A DNA stretch of 64,000 nt from positions 1,984,001-2,048,000 of the forward strand of contig NZ_CP152342.1 of assembly GCF_045291395.1 (NCBI RefSeq), given 5' to 3'. Numbering within the stretch: position 1 is the first letter of the stretch; the number at the start of each line of letters is the position of its first letter. This stretch comes from MR-S7 sp000400995 (GTDB taxonomy: Bacteria; Pseudomonadota; Gammaproteobacteria; Burkholderiales; Burkholderiaceae_C). Shown piece after piece: positions 36,305-45,761 of this stretch. A program made the position numbers and the translations under genes. The notes below the pieces were generated by a model. The model was given only the letters and a program-made list of their open reading frames with translations. It was not told where the DNA came from and ran no database searches.

Positions 36305-36351
36305 AGCCGCGCCTCGGTGCGATCCTTGCGCAGTTGGTGCCGAGGCGGCTC
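36305..36351. other. Imperfect hairpin between dnaE and clpS
   Basis: GAGCCGCGCCTCGG (36305-36318 region) can pair with CCGAGGCGGCTC (36340-36351) around a loop of about 22 bases. It lies in the clpS upstream region. TTTT follows it only in the plus direction, in which no gene ends here, so a 5' UTR structure is as likely as a terminator. Confidence 0.3.
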
Positions 36352-36378
36352 TTTTCAAGCGCTGGGCCATCCAGCGTT

Positions 36379-39300
36379 TCAAGCAGTCTCGTACACCACG
36401 CTCACGTTGCCGCTGCCCACCTGGGCACCCCAGGCGGCCAGGGCCGCGTCGCTGGGGAAGAAGCGGCTCGCCTCGCCCAGCTGCAGTTCCACCGTCGCCG
36501 CGCCGTCCTGCCCTGCGGGCGCCTTGCACAGCACGCCCATGCGCACGCGCAGCCCGTGGGCCAGCACCTCGCCGTGCTCGGTTTCCTCCCGGCGGGGGGA
36601 AACTCCCGCACGATGCCTTCCACATCGGGCCGGGTCGCGTCGGGCTTGGCGGCCCCGCCCATGCCCACCAGCAGGTAGCGCCCGAAGCGCGCCCGCGCGG
36701 CGGCCAGGTCCCATACCTGCTGCACCTTCACGCGCAGGCCGCCGCTGAAGTGGTCGAGCTGCAGCCGCCCGCTGACGACCACGAATTCGTCGTCCTTGAG
36801 CGCGCCGCCGCTGGCCTGCAAGACGCCCTCCTCCGCCGACGCCTCGATCACGGCCGACTTGTCGTCCAGCTTGAACAGCGCCAGCTTGCCGCGCTGGCCG
36901 CTGATGACGCGGCAGTCGCTCACGATGCCGGCAATCACCTGCGTCTCGCGGCTGTCCGCCAGCTCATCGATGGGCGTGCGCACGAAGCGGCGCACCTCCT
37001 GCGCCACCTCGTCGAACAGGTGGCCCGAAAGGTAGAAGCCCACGGCGGTCTTTTCCTGCGTCAGCCGCTCCTTGATGCCCCAGGGCGTGGCATCGGCCAG
37101 CGGGGGCTCCTGGGTGCTGGAGCCCACGGCGTCGTCGCCCATCATGTCGAACAGGCCGCCCTGGTTGGCGTTGGCGAGCTGCGCTGCCGCAAAGTCGAAC
37201 GCCAGGTCGATCGAGGCGACGAGCGCTGCGCGGTTCAGGTGCAGCGCGTCGAACGCGCCTGCCTTGATCAGCGCTTCCACCGTGCGCTTGTTGATGCGCG
37301 CGCGGTCCACGCGCACGCAGAAGTCGAACAGGCTGGTGAACGGCCCCTTCGTGTCGCCGCGCGGGCCCACGCCCCTGCCTTCGCGCGCGGCGATGATGGC
37401 CTCGATGGCCTGCTGGCCCGTGCCCTTGACGGCGCCCAGGCCGTAGCGGATGACCTTGTCGGTCACCGGCTCGAAGCGGTAGTTGCCGCGGTTGACGTCC
37501 GGCGGCTCGAAGGTGATGCCGAAGTGCTTGACCGCATCCTCGTAGAGCACCTTGAGCTTGTCGGTGTCGTCCATTTCCACGGTCATGTTCGCGCAGTAGA
37601 ACTCGGCCGTGTAGTGCACCTTGAGCCAGCCCGTGTGGTAGGCCAGCAGCGAATAAGCGGCGGCGTGCGACTTGTTGAAGCCGTAGCCCGCGAACTTCTC
37701 CATCAGGTCGAAGACCTCGTCGGCCTTGTCCTGGTCGATGCCCTTCTCCGCCGCGCCCTTGCGGAAGATGGCACGGTGCTCGGCCATCTCCTCGGCCTTT
37801 TTCTTGCCCATCGCACGGCGCAGCATGTCGGCGCCGCCGAGCGAGTAGCCGCCCAGCACCTGGGCCGTCTGCATCACCTGCTCCTGGTAGACCATGATGC
37901 CGTAGGTCTCGGCCAGCACGGGCTCCACCAGCGGGTGCGGGTATTCCACCGGCTCCTTGCCGTGCTTGCGGTTCACGAAGGTGGGGATCAGGTCCATCGG
38001 CCCCGGGCGGTAGAGCGCGTTCAGGGCGATCAGGTCTTCCAGCCGGCTCGGCCGCGCTTCCTTGAGCATGCCCTGCATGCCGCGCGATTCGAACTGGAAC
38101 ACGGCCTCGGTCTTGCCGTCGGAGAACAGGCGGTAGGTGGGCGCGTCGTCCAGCGGCACGTTCTCGAACGCGAAATTCTCCTGCCCCTTGTGCCGGGCGC
38201 GGATGAAGTCGCGCGCGATCTCCAGGATGGTGAGCGTGGCCAGGCCCAGAAAGTCGAACTTCACGAGGCCGATGGCCTCCACGTCGTCCTTGTCGTACTG
38301 GCTCACGGCCGATTCGCTGCCGGGCTGCTGGTAGAGCGGGCAGAAGTCGGTGAGCTTGCCCGGCGCGATCAGCACGCCGCCGGCGTGCATGCCGATGTTG
38401 CGCGTCATGCCTTCGAGCTTCTGCGCCATCTCGATGATGGTCTTGACGTCCTCTTCCTTGCGCACGCGCTCGTAGAGCATGGGCTCCAGCTCCAGCGCGT
38501 AGTTGTTCTTGTCGCCCTCCTTCTTGGGCTCGGGCGGGTAGGCCAGCGTGTAGGTCTGGCCGGGCTTGCCGGGCACGAGCTTGGAGATGCCGTCGCAGAA
38601 GGTGTAGCTCATGTCCATCACGCGGCCCACGTCGCGGATGGCGGCCTTGGCGGCCATGGTGCCGAAGGTGGCGATCTGGCTCACGGCGTCCTTGCCGTAC
38701 TTGTCCTTCACGTAGTCGATCACCCGGTCGCGGTTGCCCTGGCAGAAGTCGATGTCGAAGTCGGGCATCGACACCCGCTCCGGGTTCAGGAAGCGCTCGA
38801 ACAGCAGGTTGTACTGCAGCGGATCCAGGTCGGTGATCTTGAGCGCATAGGCCACGAGCGAGCCCGCGCCCGACCCCCGGCCCGGCCCCACGGGGCAGCC
38901 GTTGTTCTTGGCCCACTGGATGAAGTCGCCCACGATGAGGAAGTAGCCCGGAAAGCCCATCTTGAGGATGGTGCCCAGCTCGAACTCCAGCCGCTCCTGG
39001 TAGCGCGGGCGCTGCTTTTCACGCTCCGCCTCGTTGGGGAACAGGTGCACCAGCCGCTCCTCCAGGCCTTCCTGGGAGGCGAAGCGGAAATACTCCTCGA
39101 TGGGCATGCCGTTGGGCGTGGGGAAATCCGGCAGGCGCGGCTTGCCCAGCACCAGCGTCAGGTTGCAGCGCTTGGCGATCTCCAGGGTATTGGCGACGGC
39201 CGAGGGCACGTCGGCGAACAGCGCCTCCATCTCGGCGCTGCTCTTGAAATACTGCTCGCGCGTGAAGCGGCGAACGCGGCGCGCGTTGCCCAGGATCTCG

Positions 39301-39950
39301 CCTTCGGCGATGCAGACGCGCGCCTCGTGGGCTTCGTAGTCGTCCTCCGTGGCGAATTGCACGGGGTGCGTGGCCACCACGGGCAGCTGTAGCCGCGCCG
39401 CGAGCTGCACCGCCGCGGCGACGTGCGCCTCGTCGTCGGCCCGGCCCGCGCGTTGAATCTCGATGTAAAAGCGGTGCGGAAACATGCCGGCGAACGCCAG
39501 CGCCTGTTCGGCGGCCGCTGCGTCGTTCCCCTTGACAAGCGCCTGGCCCACGGGCCCGGCCTGCGCGCCGGAAAGGGCGATCAACCCTTCGCCCAGCTCG
39601 CGCAGCCATTCGGCGGTGCACACGGGCAGGTTCTTGACCACGTTGCGCGTCCAGGCGCGCGCCAGCAGCTCGCACAGGTGGAGGTAGCCCTGGCGGCTCT
39701 GCACCAGCAGCAGCATGCGCGCGGGCGGTGCGCCCGCCTCCGCATCCACGTACACCTCCGCCCCCAGGATGGGCTTGACGCCCTTGCCCCGGCCTTCCTT
39801 GTAGAACTTGATGGCGCCGAACAGGTTGTTCAGGTCGGTGATGGCCAGGGCGGGCTGGCCGTCGCGGGCCGCTGCCTTGACGACTTCGTCGATGCGGGTG
39901 GTTCCGTCGACCACGGAGAATTCGGTGTGCAGGCGCAAATGGACAAACAT
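36379..39950 (-). CDS. dnaE: DNA polymerase III subunit alpha, C-terminal frameshift
   Basis: Replicative polymerase. It has an N-terminal PHP domain (FVHLRLHTEFSVVDGTTRIDE), the palm with SMPDFDIDFCQGNRDRV (catalytic Asp residues), then helix-hairpin-helix and OB domains. The uninterrupted frame ends at 36402 with an abnormal Arg/Cys/Trp-rich tail. Restoring one G in the run of six at 36594-36599 joins REFPP to RREETEHGEVLAHGLRVRMGV in the neighbouring frame. That frame continues to VVYETA and a stop at 36379, giving 1190 residues, the expected length. Because this gene is essential, a base-calling error is most likely. Divergent from bamD. Confidence 0.95.
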
Positions 39951-40034
39951 GCCGGCATTGTAGGAACCGGCGGCGGGGCGGATGGCTTACATACAATGCG
40001 GCGTTCAGCCCTTTTTTGACCGAGACCCGCTGCC

Positions 40035-40832
40035 ATGCCGCGTACACCCCTGCCGTTGATCTCCGCCCTGCTGGCCGCCAGCCTCTTGGCCGCCTGCTCC
40101 AGCACGCCCGAGGACAAGACCGCGGGCTGGAGCCCCGCGAAGATCTATTCCGAGGCGCGCGACGAGCTGAGCGGCGGCGCCTACGACAAGGCCGTGCCGC
40201 TGCTGGAAAAGCTCGAGGGACGCGCCGCCGGCACCCCGCTGGCCCAGCAGGCGCAGCTCGAGAAAGCCTATGCCCAATACAAGGGCGGGGAAAAGGCCCA
40301 GGCCGTCGCCACGCTGGACCGCTTCATGAAGCTGCACCCGTCCAGCCCGGCCTACGACTACGCGCTGTACCTCAAGGGGCTAGTGAACTTCAACGACAAC
40401 CTGGGCCTGTTCTCATGGCTGTCGCGCCAGGACCTGTCCGAGCGCGACCAGAAGGCCGCCAAGGATTCGTTCGAATCCTTCCGCGAGTTGGTGACGCGCT
40501 TCCCCGATTCGCGCTACGCGCAGGACGCGCGCCAGCGCATGACCTACATCGTGAACTCGCTCGCGCAGTACGAGGTGCACGTGGCCCGCTACTACTACGA
40601 GCGCGGCGCCTACGTGGCCGCCGTCAGCCGCGCGCAGAGCGCCATCGCCGACTACAAGGACGTGCCGGCCACCGAAGAGGCGCTGTACATCCTCGTGCGC
40701 TCCTACGATGCGCTGGGCCTGCCGCAGCTGCGCGACGATGCACGCCGCGTGCTGGAAGCGTCCTACCCGCAAGGCACCATGCTGCAAAGCGGCTTCCGCT
40801 CCAAGAGCGACCCGTGGTGGAAGTTCTGGTAA
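40035..40832 (+). CDS. bamD: Outer membrane protein assembly factor BamD
   Basis: Outer-membrane lipoprotein of the BAM complex, 265 residues. The lipobox SLLAAC puts the acylated Cys at residue 21. The rest is a set of TPR helices: IYSEARDELSGGAYDKAVPLLEKLE, YKGGEKAQAVATLDRFMKLHPSSPAYDYALYLKG and RFPDSRYAQDARQRM are conserved in BamD/ComL. A possible -10 box TACAAT is at 39992-39997. Divergent from dnaE; its 3' end runs into hairpin repeat copy 7. Confidence 0.97.
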   Translation: MPRTPLPLISALLAASLLAACSSTPEDKTAGWSPAKIYSEARDELSGGAYDKAVPLLEKLEGRAAGTPLAQQAQLEKAYAQYKGGEKAQAVATLDRFMKLHPSSPAYDYALYLKGLVNFNDNLGLFSWLSRQDLSERDQKAAKDSFESFRELVTRFPDSRYAQDARQRMTYIVNSLAQYEVHVARYYYERGAYVAAVSRAQSAIADYKDVPATEEALYILVRSYDALGLPQLRDDARRVLEASYPQGTMLQSGFRSKSDPWWKFW

Positions 40833-40833
40833 T

Positions 40834-40886
40834 TGCAAAAATGATAGCTGCCTGCGCTTGACTGGCAAGCGCTAGGGGCCTAAAAG
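40834..40886. repeat. Intergenic hairpin repeat, copy 7
   Basis: AATGATAGCTGCCTGCGCTTG-ACTGG-CAAGCGCTAGGGGCCTAAAA, between convergent bamD and the helicase gene. The stop codon of the helicase (CTA on the plus strand, 40872-40874) lies inside the right arm, so the element supplies the end of that reading frame. Confidence 0.8.
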
Positions 40887-42971
40887 GCTTGGAAAGCCTT
40901 TATCCTCCCGTAACGCATCCAGGGTCGTCTCGAAGGCCTCCTCCTCCGCCAGCACGGCCATGGGGGGCAGCGCCCGCATCAGCCGCTTGCCGTAGCCCTG
41001 GGTCATCAGCCGCCGGTCGGCCACCACCAGCACGCCCGCATCCGTCTCGTGCCGCACCAGGCGGCCCGCGCCCTGCTTGAGCGCCACGGCCGCAGCGGGC
41101 AAGGCATGGTCGCGGAAGGCGTTGCGCCCGCCCTGCTCCAGTTGCTCTATGCGCGCCTCCACCCAAGGGTCGCCCGGTGCGGGAAACGGCAGCTTGTCGA
41201 TCACCACGAGCTGCAGCGCCTCGCCCGGAATATCGACCCCTTCCCAGAACGAGGCGGCCCCGACCAGCACGCAGCCGGGCCCCGCGCCCTGTTGCGCGCG
41301 GCGAAAGCGTGCCAGGAGCTGGCGCTTCGGCGCCTGCCCCTGGGCCAGCACTTCCACGCCGCTTTCCGGCGGAAACTCCTCGCGCAGGACGCCCGCCACC
41401 GCCTCCAGCGCGCGCAGGCTGGTCGTGAGCACCAGGGTGCGGCCGCCCAGGCGCCGCACCGCCTGCGCCACCCACTGCGCAAGGCGTTCGCTGTGCGCGG
41501 GATCGGCGGGCAGCGGCAGATGCATGGGCACATACAGCGCCGCCTGGCGCGCATAGTCGAATGGCCCGTCGATGCGCAGCGTGCGCGCGCCCTCCAGCCC
41601 GCAGGCCTGGGTGAACCAGCGCAGCTCGGGGTCGTCCCCGAGCGTGGCCGAGGTGAATATCCAGGCACGCCCGCCCTGCGCGCGCTCCGGCTCGTCCTCG
41701 TCCCAGGCGCCCGCGTCGGCCGCAGGCCCCTGCCACAGCGCCTGTAGCGCGGGCGCCACGCCGAGCGGGAACGCGCCCAGCAGCAATTGAGTGCCCGCCT
41801 CCATCCAGCGCACGGCATCGCGCGTGCCTTCGCCGTCGAACACCGCGAGCGCCTCCAGCAGCAGCACGGCCCGCCCGTGCAGGCGGGCCAGGTCGGGAGA
41901 CAGGGAGGCCGCCGCATCCAGCGCCGCCAATGCCTGCCGCAGGACAGCCACCATGTCCTGCAGCGCCGCGCTCCAGGCCTGCGGGGACACGCCTTCGGGG
42001 GCCAGGCGGGCCCACCCCACGCGGCGGGGCGGCACGTCCGCGCCTCCCCATGCACCGGCCTGCCCTGCAGCCGTGTGGCACCACCGGCGCACGGCCAGGC
42101 GCAGCGTTTCGCCCAGCCAGGGCCAAGGCGCCATTCCACCCGCCCAGCGCTGCCCCGCCGCGGCCAGGTCATGGCTGAAGTCCAGCAACTGGCAGGTCCT
42201 CAGTTGCATGCCAAGGAACTGCAGGGCCGTATCCGCCAGCCGGTGCGCCTCGTCGAAGACGACCACGCCGGCATCGGGCAGCAGTTCGGCCATGCCCGAT
42301 TCGCGCACGGCCAGGTCGGCGAAGAAAAGATGGTGGTTGAGCACCACGACATCGGCCGCCAGGGCCTCCTGGCGCGCCTTGACGACATGGCACTGCGGGA
42401 AGCGGGGGCAACCCTGGCCCAGGCAGTTGTCCCGCGTGGATGTCACGAGCGTCACCACGCGGGAGTGCTCGTCCAGTTCCGGCAGCTCCGCCAGGTCGCC
42501 GGTGCGCGTGGCCTGCGCCCATGCTTCGATGCGTGCCAGCTCGCGCAGCGCGGCGGGCGCCAGCACGCCGCCGTCCTGCCGCGCATGCTCCAGGCGGTGG
42601 CGGCACAGGTAGCTCGACCGTCCCTTGAGCAGCGCGGCCCGCAGCGGCAGTGCCAGCGCCTGCAGCAGCAGCGGCAGGTCGTGGGTATAGAGCTGGTCCT
42701 GCAGGGCCTTGGTGGCCGTCGACACCAGCACCTTCTCCCCGCTCAGCAACGCCGGCACCAGGTAGGCGAAGGTCTTGCCCACGCCGGTGCCGGCCTCGAC
42801 CACCAGCCGTTCGCGCCGGGCGATGGCCTGGGCCACGGCGCGCGCCATCGCCTCCTGCCCCTCGCGCGGGCGGAAGCGGGGCAAGGCGCGCGCCAGCGGG
42901 CCTTCTGCCGCGAAGGCGTGGTCGACAGACGGGAAGGCGCCGGCGTGGGAAACGGGCGGGGTCGGCGGCAC
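40872..42971 (-). CDS. ATP-dependent DNA helicase, DinG/YoaA family
   Basis: XPD-like superfamily 2 helicase of about 700 residues. Walker A EAGTGVGKTFAYLVPAL, the Fe-S cysteine region (YLCRHRLEHA, DNCLGQGCPRFPQCHVVKAR with four Cys), DEAH box VVVFDEAHRLAD and the C-terminal VLVGAASFWEGVDIPGEAL and QGAGRLVR motifs are clear. It probably acts in DNA repair or R-loop removal. The frame stays open up to 43142; the start is uncertain, with GTG 42971 (VPPTPPVSHAGAF) chosen because typical homologues begin shortly before RFRPREGQEAMA. The C-terminal residues and stop come from the repeat. Confidence 0.92.
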   Translation of the reverse strand: MPPTPPVSHAGAFPSVDHAFAAEGPLARALPRFRPREGQEAMARAVAQAIARRERLVVEAGTGVGKTFAYLVPALLSGEKVLVSTATKALQDQLYTHDLPLLLQALALPLRAALLKGRSSYLCRHRLEHARQDGGVLAPAALRELARIEAWAQATRTGDLAELPELDEHSRVVTLVTSTRDNCLGQGCPRFPQCHVVKARQEALAADVVVLNHHLFFADLAVRESGMAELLPDAGVVVFDEAHRLADTALQFLGMQLRTCQLLDFSHDLAAAGQRWAGGMAPWPWLGETLRLAVRRWCHTAAGQAGAWGGADVPPRRVGWARLAPEGVSPQAWSAALQDMVAVLRQALAALDAAASLSPDLARLHGRAVLLLEALAVFDGEGTRDAVRWMEAGTQLLLGAFPLGVAPALQALWQGPAADAGAWDEDEPERAQGGRAWIFTSATLGDDPELRWFTQACGLEGARTLRIDGPFDYARQAALYVPMHLPLPADPAHSERLAQWVAQAVRRLGGRTLVLTTSLRALEAVAGVLREEFPPESGVEVLAQGQAPKRQLLARFRRAQQGAGPGCVLVGAASFWEGVDIPGEALQLVVIDKLPFPAPGDPWVEARIEQLEQGGRNAFRDHALPAAAVALKQGAGRLVRHETDAGVLVVADRRLMTQGYGKRLMRALPPMAVLAEEEAFETTLDALREDKGFPSLLGP

Positions 42972-43098
42972 GGCGTGGTGCGATAGGAACGATGGGAGGC
43001 GAAAACGGGAGAACGGCGCGGCTCGCTCGATAATAAGCTCCCTTGCCTCGCCTTCTTCCGCGCCCCGCGGCGGCGGCCGACCGGCACAATCCCAGCCC

Positions 43099-43890
43099 AT
43101 GACCAAAGCGTTCCGCCTCATTGCCTCCACCGGCATCCACAAGGGTGACCGCGAGTACCAGCAAGATCAAGTGGCCCTGCTGTCCCACCCGCGCTTCAAC
43201 GGCTGCGTGCTGGGCGTCGTGGCCGACGGCATGGGCGGGCGCAGCGGCGGGCGCAAGGCCTCCGACCAGGTCATGTTGACGGCGCGGCAGCTGTTCGAGC
43301 GCTACTCACCCGAGACCGACGACGCGGCGGCGCTGCTCAAGCACATCGTGGAAGAGGCCCACATCGTGATCCGGCTCACCGCGATCTCGGCCGAGCAGGA
43401 GCCGCACAGCACCATCGCCGCCTTCGTGATCAACCCACGGGGCGACTGCCACTGGGTGCATGCCGGCGATTCGCGCATCTATCACTTCCAGGGCGCCCGG
43501 CTGATGACCCGCACCAGCGACCATTCCTACGTGCAGGCGCTGGTGGAGCGCGGCGAGATCACCGAAGCCGAGGCCAATACCCACCCGCACTCCAACATCC
43601 TCGTGGGCTGTCTGGGCACGGAAAGCGACCCGCCCGCGACCGCCCACCTGATCCCCCAACTGCAGCCCGGCGACGTGCTGCTGGCCTGCAGCGACGGGGT
43701 GTGGCACTACTTCTCCCCTTCCGAGCTGGCGTCCGTCCTGGACACCCTCACGCCACGCGAAGCCACCGAGTTCCTCATCGACAAGGCGCGCTCGCGCGCG
43801 CGCGGCGGCGGCGACAACCTGTCGCTGGTGATCGTGAAGATCGAGACGCTGGTGGAAGAAAAGAAGCCGCGCCTCGCGCAGCCCGCCTAG
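43099..43890 (+). CDS. PP2C family Ser/Thr protein phosphatase
   Basis: Metal-dependent phosphatase of 263 residues. GDREYQQDQVAL, VVADGMGGRSGG (metal Asp and Gly), VHAGDSRIYHFQG, LLACSDGVWHY and GGGDNLSLVIVKI are the PP2C motifs in order. It is a stand-alone catalytic domain without a membrane anchor. No kinase gene is near; in relatives it reverses Hanks-type kinase phosphorylation. It is divergent from the helicase gene, and its TAG overlaps the convergent coiled-coil gene by 4 bases. Confidence 0.92.
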   Translation: MTKAFRLIASTGIHKGDREYQQDQVALLSHPRFNGCVLGVVADGMGGRSGGRKASDQVMLTARQLFERYSPETDDAAALLKHIVEEAHIVIRLTAISAEQEPHSTIAAFVINPRGDCHWVHAGDSRIYHFQGARLMTRTSDHSYVQALVERGEITEAEANTHPHSNILVGCLGTESDPPATAHLIPQLQPGDVLLACSDGVWHYFSPSELASVLDTLTPREATEFLIDKARSRARGGGDNLSLVIVKIETLVEEKKPRLAQPA

Positions 43891-44576
43891 GGCGCGGACG
43901 CAGGCGGCAGGGGCGCCGCAGGCGCCTTGCCCGCAGCAGCGGCTTCGGCGCGCTGGCGCTCGTGCTTCTCGCGCCGCTCCAGGGCCTTCTGCTGTTTGGT
44001 TTCGTAGCGGCTGCGCGATTCGTCGATGCGCTGCTGCTGCGCCGCGTCGCGCCGCTCCTGCTGCGCCGCATGCCCGGCTTCGCGCTGCTGCTGCTGCCGT
44101 GCGCGTTCGCGCGCGTCCTGCTCGCGCTGCGCGCGCTCGCGGGCCTGTGCGTCCGTGCGGGGCGCGCCCTGCATGGGCGCCGGTCGCTCGCCGGCCTGCA
44201 GCCGTTCCTGCTGCTCCCGCTGCTTGTCCTCGATGTCCTTCAGGCGCTGCCCGGCCTTCTCGCGGCGCTCCTCGTCATTGATCTGCAGTTCGCGCTGGCG
44301 CAGCGCGTCGTCGGCCGTGCGGGCGCGGGCGCGGGCGCCGCGCAGGCAGTCCTCCACGGCGAACTGGCGGTAGCAGGCGCCCTCCTCCTGCAGGCGCCGC
44401 GCATCGATGGCGCGGCGCTCGCTCTGGATCTGGGCGCGCAGGGCGTCCCGCCGGGCCTGGGCTTGGGCCTCGGTCCCCGGGGCGGGCTGCGCATGGGCGA
44501 GGGCCGCCACGGCGCAGCCGAGCAGCGCGGCGGAGAGAGAGCGGAGCGGCAAGGCGGTCATGGCGGTTTCGTTCAC
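43887..44576 (-). CDS. Periplasmic coiled-coil protein of unknown function
   Basis: A 229-residue protein with an N-terminal signal peptide (LRSLSAALLGCAVAALAHAQ) and almost entirely charged Arg/Glu/Gln repeats afterwards (ERREKAGQRLKDIEDKQREQQERL, ERAREQ-like runs), predicted as a long helix or coiled coil. Two Cys (GACYRQFAVEDCLRGA) could form a disulfide in the periplasm. Related small proteins occur next to zapE in Burkholderiales, but I do not know a function. ATG at 44576 or 44561. It is 6 bases from the zapE stop, on the same strand. Confidence 0.75.
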   Translation of the reverse strand: MNETAMTALPLRSLSAALLGCAVAALAHAQPAPGTEAQAQARRDALRAQIQSERRAIDARRLQEEGACYRQFAVEDCLRGARARARTADDALRQRELQINDEERREKAGQRLKDIEDKQREQQERLQAGERPAPMQGAPRTDAQARERAQREQDARERARQQQQREAGHAAQQERRDAAQQQRIDESRSRYETKQQKALERREKHERQRAEAAAAGKAPAAPLPPASAP

Positions 44577-44582
44577 ACCTTC

Positions 44583-45680
44583 TCAGGTCAGACCCGTGTC
44601 GACGACACGGCGTTCCAATGCCAGGAATTCCTTGGACTGCATCTCGTTGAGGCGGGACACCGTGCGCGGGAATTCGTGCGCGAGCGGGCCTTCCGTGTAG
44701 AGCTGTTCGGGCGGCACGGCGGCGGAGATGATGAGCTTCACGCGCCTATCGTAGAGCACGTCCACCAGCCAAGTGAAGCGGCGGGCGGGAGAGGCCATGT
44801 TCACGGGCATGTAGGGCACGTTCGACAGCAGCACGGTGTGGAACTGCGAGGCGATCTCCAGGTAGTCGTTCTGCGAGCGCGGCCCCATGCACAGCTCGCG
44901 GAAATCGAACCACACCACCCCGCCCGCGCGGCGCAGGGCGCGGATCTCGCGCGCCTCGATGTGCAGCACGGGGTCTTCGTCCCTGACTTCCGCCAGCTGC
45001 TCGAAGGTCTCCCGCATGGCCTCCTCGGCCTGCGGGCTGAGCGGCGAGTGGTAGAGCTTGGCGTTCTCCAGCGCGCGGCGGCGGTAGTCTGTGCCGTTGT
45101 CCACATTCACCACGTCCATGCGCGCGTTGAGCAGATCGATCGCAGGCAGGATGCGGTCGCGGTGCAGGCCGCCGGGGTAGAGTTCGTCTGGCTTGAAGTT
45201 GGAAGTGGTGACGAAGCCCACGCCGTTGTCGAACAGCGCCGCCAGCAGCCGGTGCAGGATCATCGCGTCTGTGATGTCCGCGACGTGGAATTCGTCGAAG
45301 CAGATCAGCTTGTAGCGCTTGGCAATGCGCGCGCCCAGCACGTCCAGCGGGTTCTGCGTGCCCTGCAGGGCCGCCAGTTCCCGGTGCACCTCGCGCATGA
45401 ATTCGTGGAAATGCAGGCGCACCTTGCGCTTGAGCGGCACGGCGTTGAAGAAGCAGTCCATCAGGAAGCTCTTGCCGCGCCCCACGCCGCCGTACATGTA
45501 GACGCCGCGCGGCACCTGCGGACGGTTGATGAGCTTTTTCAAGGCGTTGGAGCGGCGCTGCTTGTACTCGCCCCACTCCTGCGCGCAGCGCTCTAGGGCA
45601 TCGACGGCGCGCAGCTGCGCCGGATCGCTCTTGAATCCCTTGGCGGCCAGTTCGGCCTCGTATGCCTGCCTGACGTCCAC
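44583..45680 (-). CDS. zapE: Cell division protein ZapE (AFG1-like ATPase)
   Basis: AAA-type ATPase of 365 residues that associates with the Z ring in E. coli. Walker A YGGVGRGKSFLMD near 82-92, Walker B LICFDEFHVADI and the FRELCMGPRSQNDYLEIA region are conserved in AFG1/ZapE. It follows lpdA after 81 bases that contain hairpin repeat copy 8, the usual Burkholderiales order odhA-odhB-lpdA-zapE. Confidence 0.95.
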   Translation of the reverse strand: MDVRQAYEAELAAKGFKSDPAQLRAVDALERCAQEWGEYKQRRSNALKKLINRPQVPRGVYMYGGVGRGKSFLMDCFFNAVPLKRKVRLHFHEFMREVHRELAALQGTQNPLDVLGARIAKRYKLICFDEFHVADITDAMILHRLLAALFDNGVGFVTTSNFKPDELYPGGLHRDRILPAIDLLNARMDVVNVDNGTDYRRRALENAKLYHSPLSPQAEEAMRETFEQLAEVRDEDPVLHIEAREIRALRRAGGVVWFDFRELCMGPRSQNDYLEIASQFHTVLLSNVPYMPVNMASPARRFTWLVDVLYDRRVKLIISAAVPPEQLYTEGPLAHEFPRTVSRLNEMQSKEFLALERRVVDTGLT

Positions 45681-45697
45681 CGGCTTACTCCTTGTGC

Positions 45698-45752
45698 TTC
45701 AAAAACAATAGCTGCCAGCGCTTGCCCCTCAAGCGCTGGCAGCCATTTTGGC
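45698..45752. repeat. Intergenic hairpin repeat, copy 8
   Basis: AACAATAGCTGCCAGCGCTTG-CCCCT-CAAGCGCTGGCAGCCATTTTGG. This is the most symmetrical copy: the arms extend to GGCTGCCAGCGCTTG-type pairing over 14 bases. It lies after lpdA and before zapE on the same strand. Confidence 0.82.
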
Positions 45753-45761
45753 TGCTGAAAT

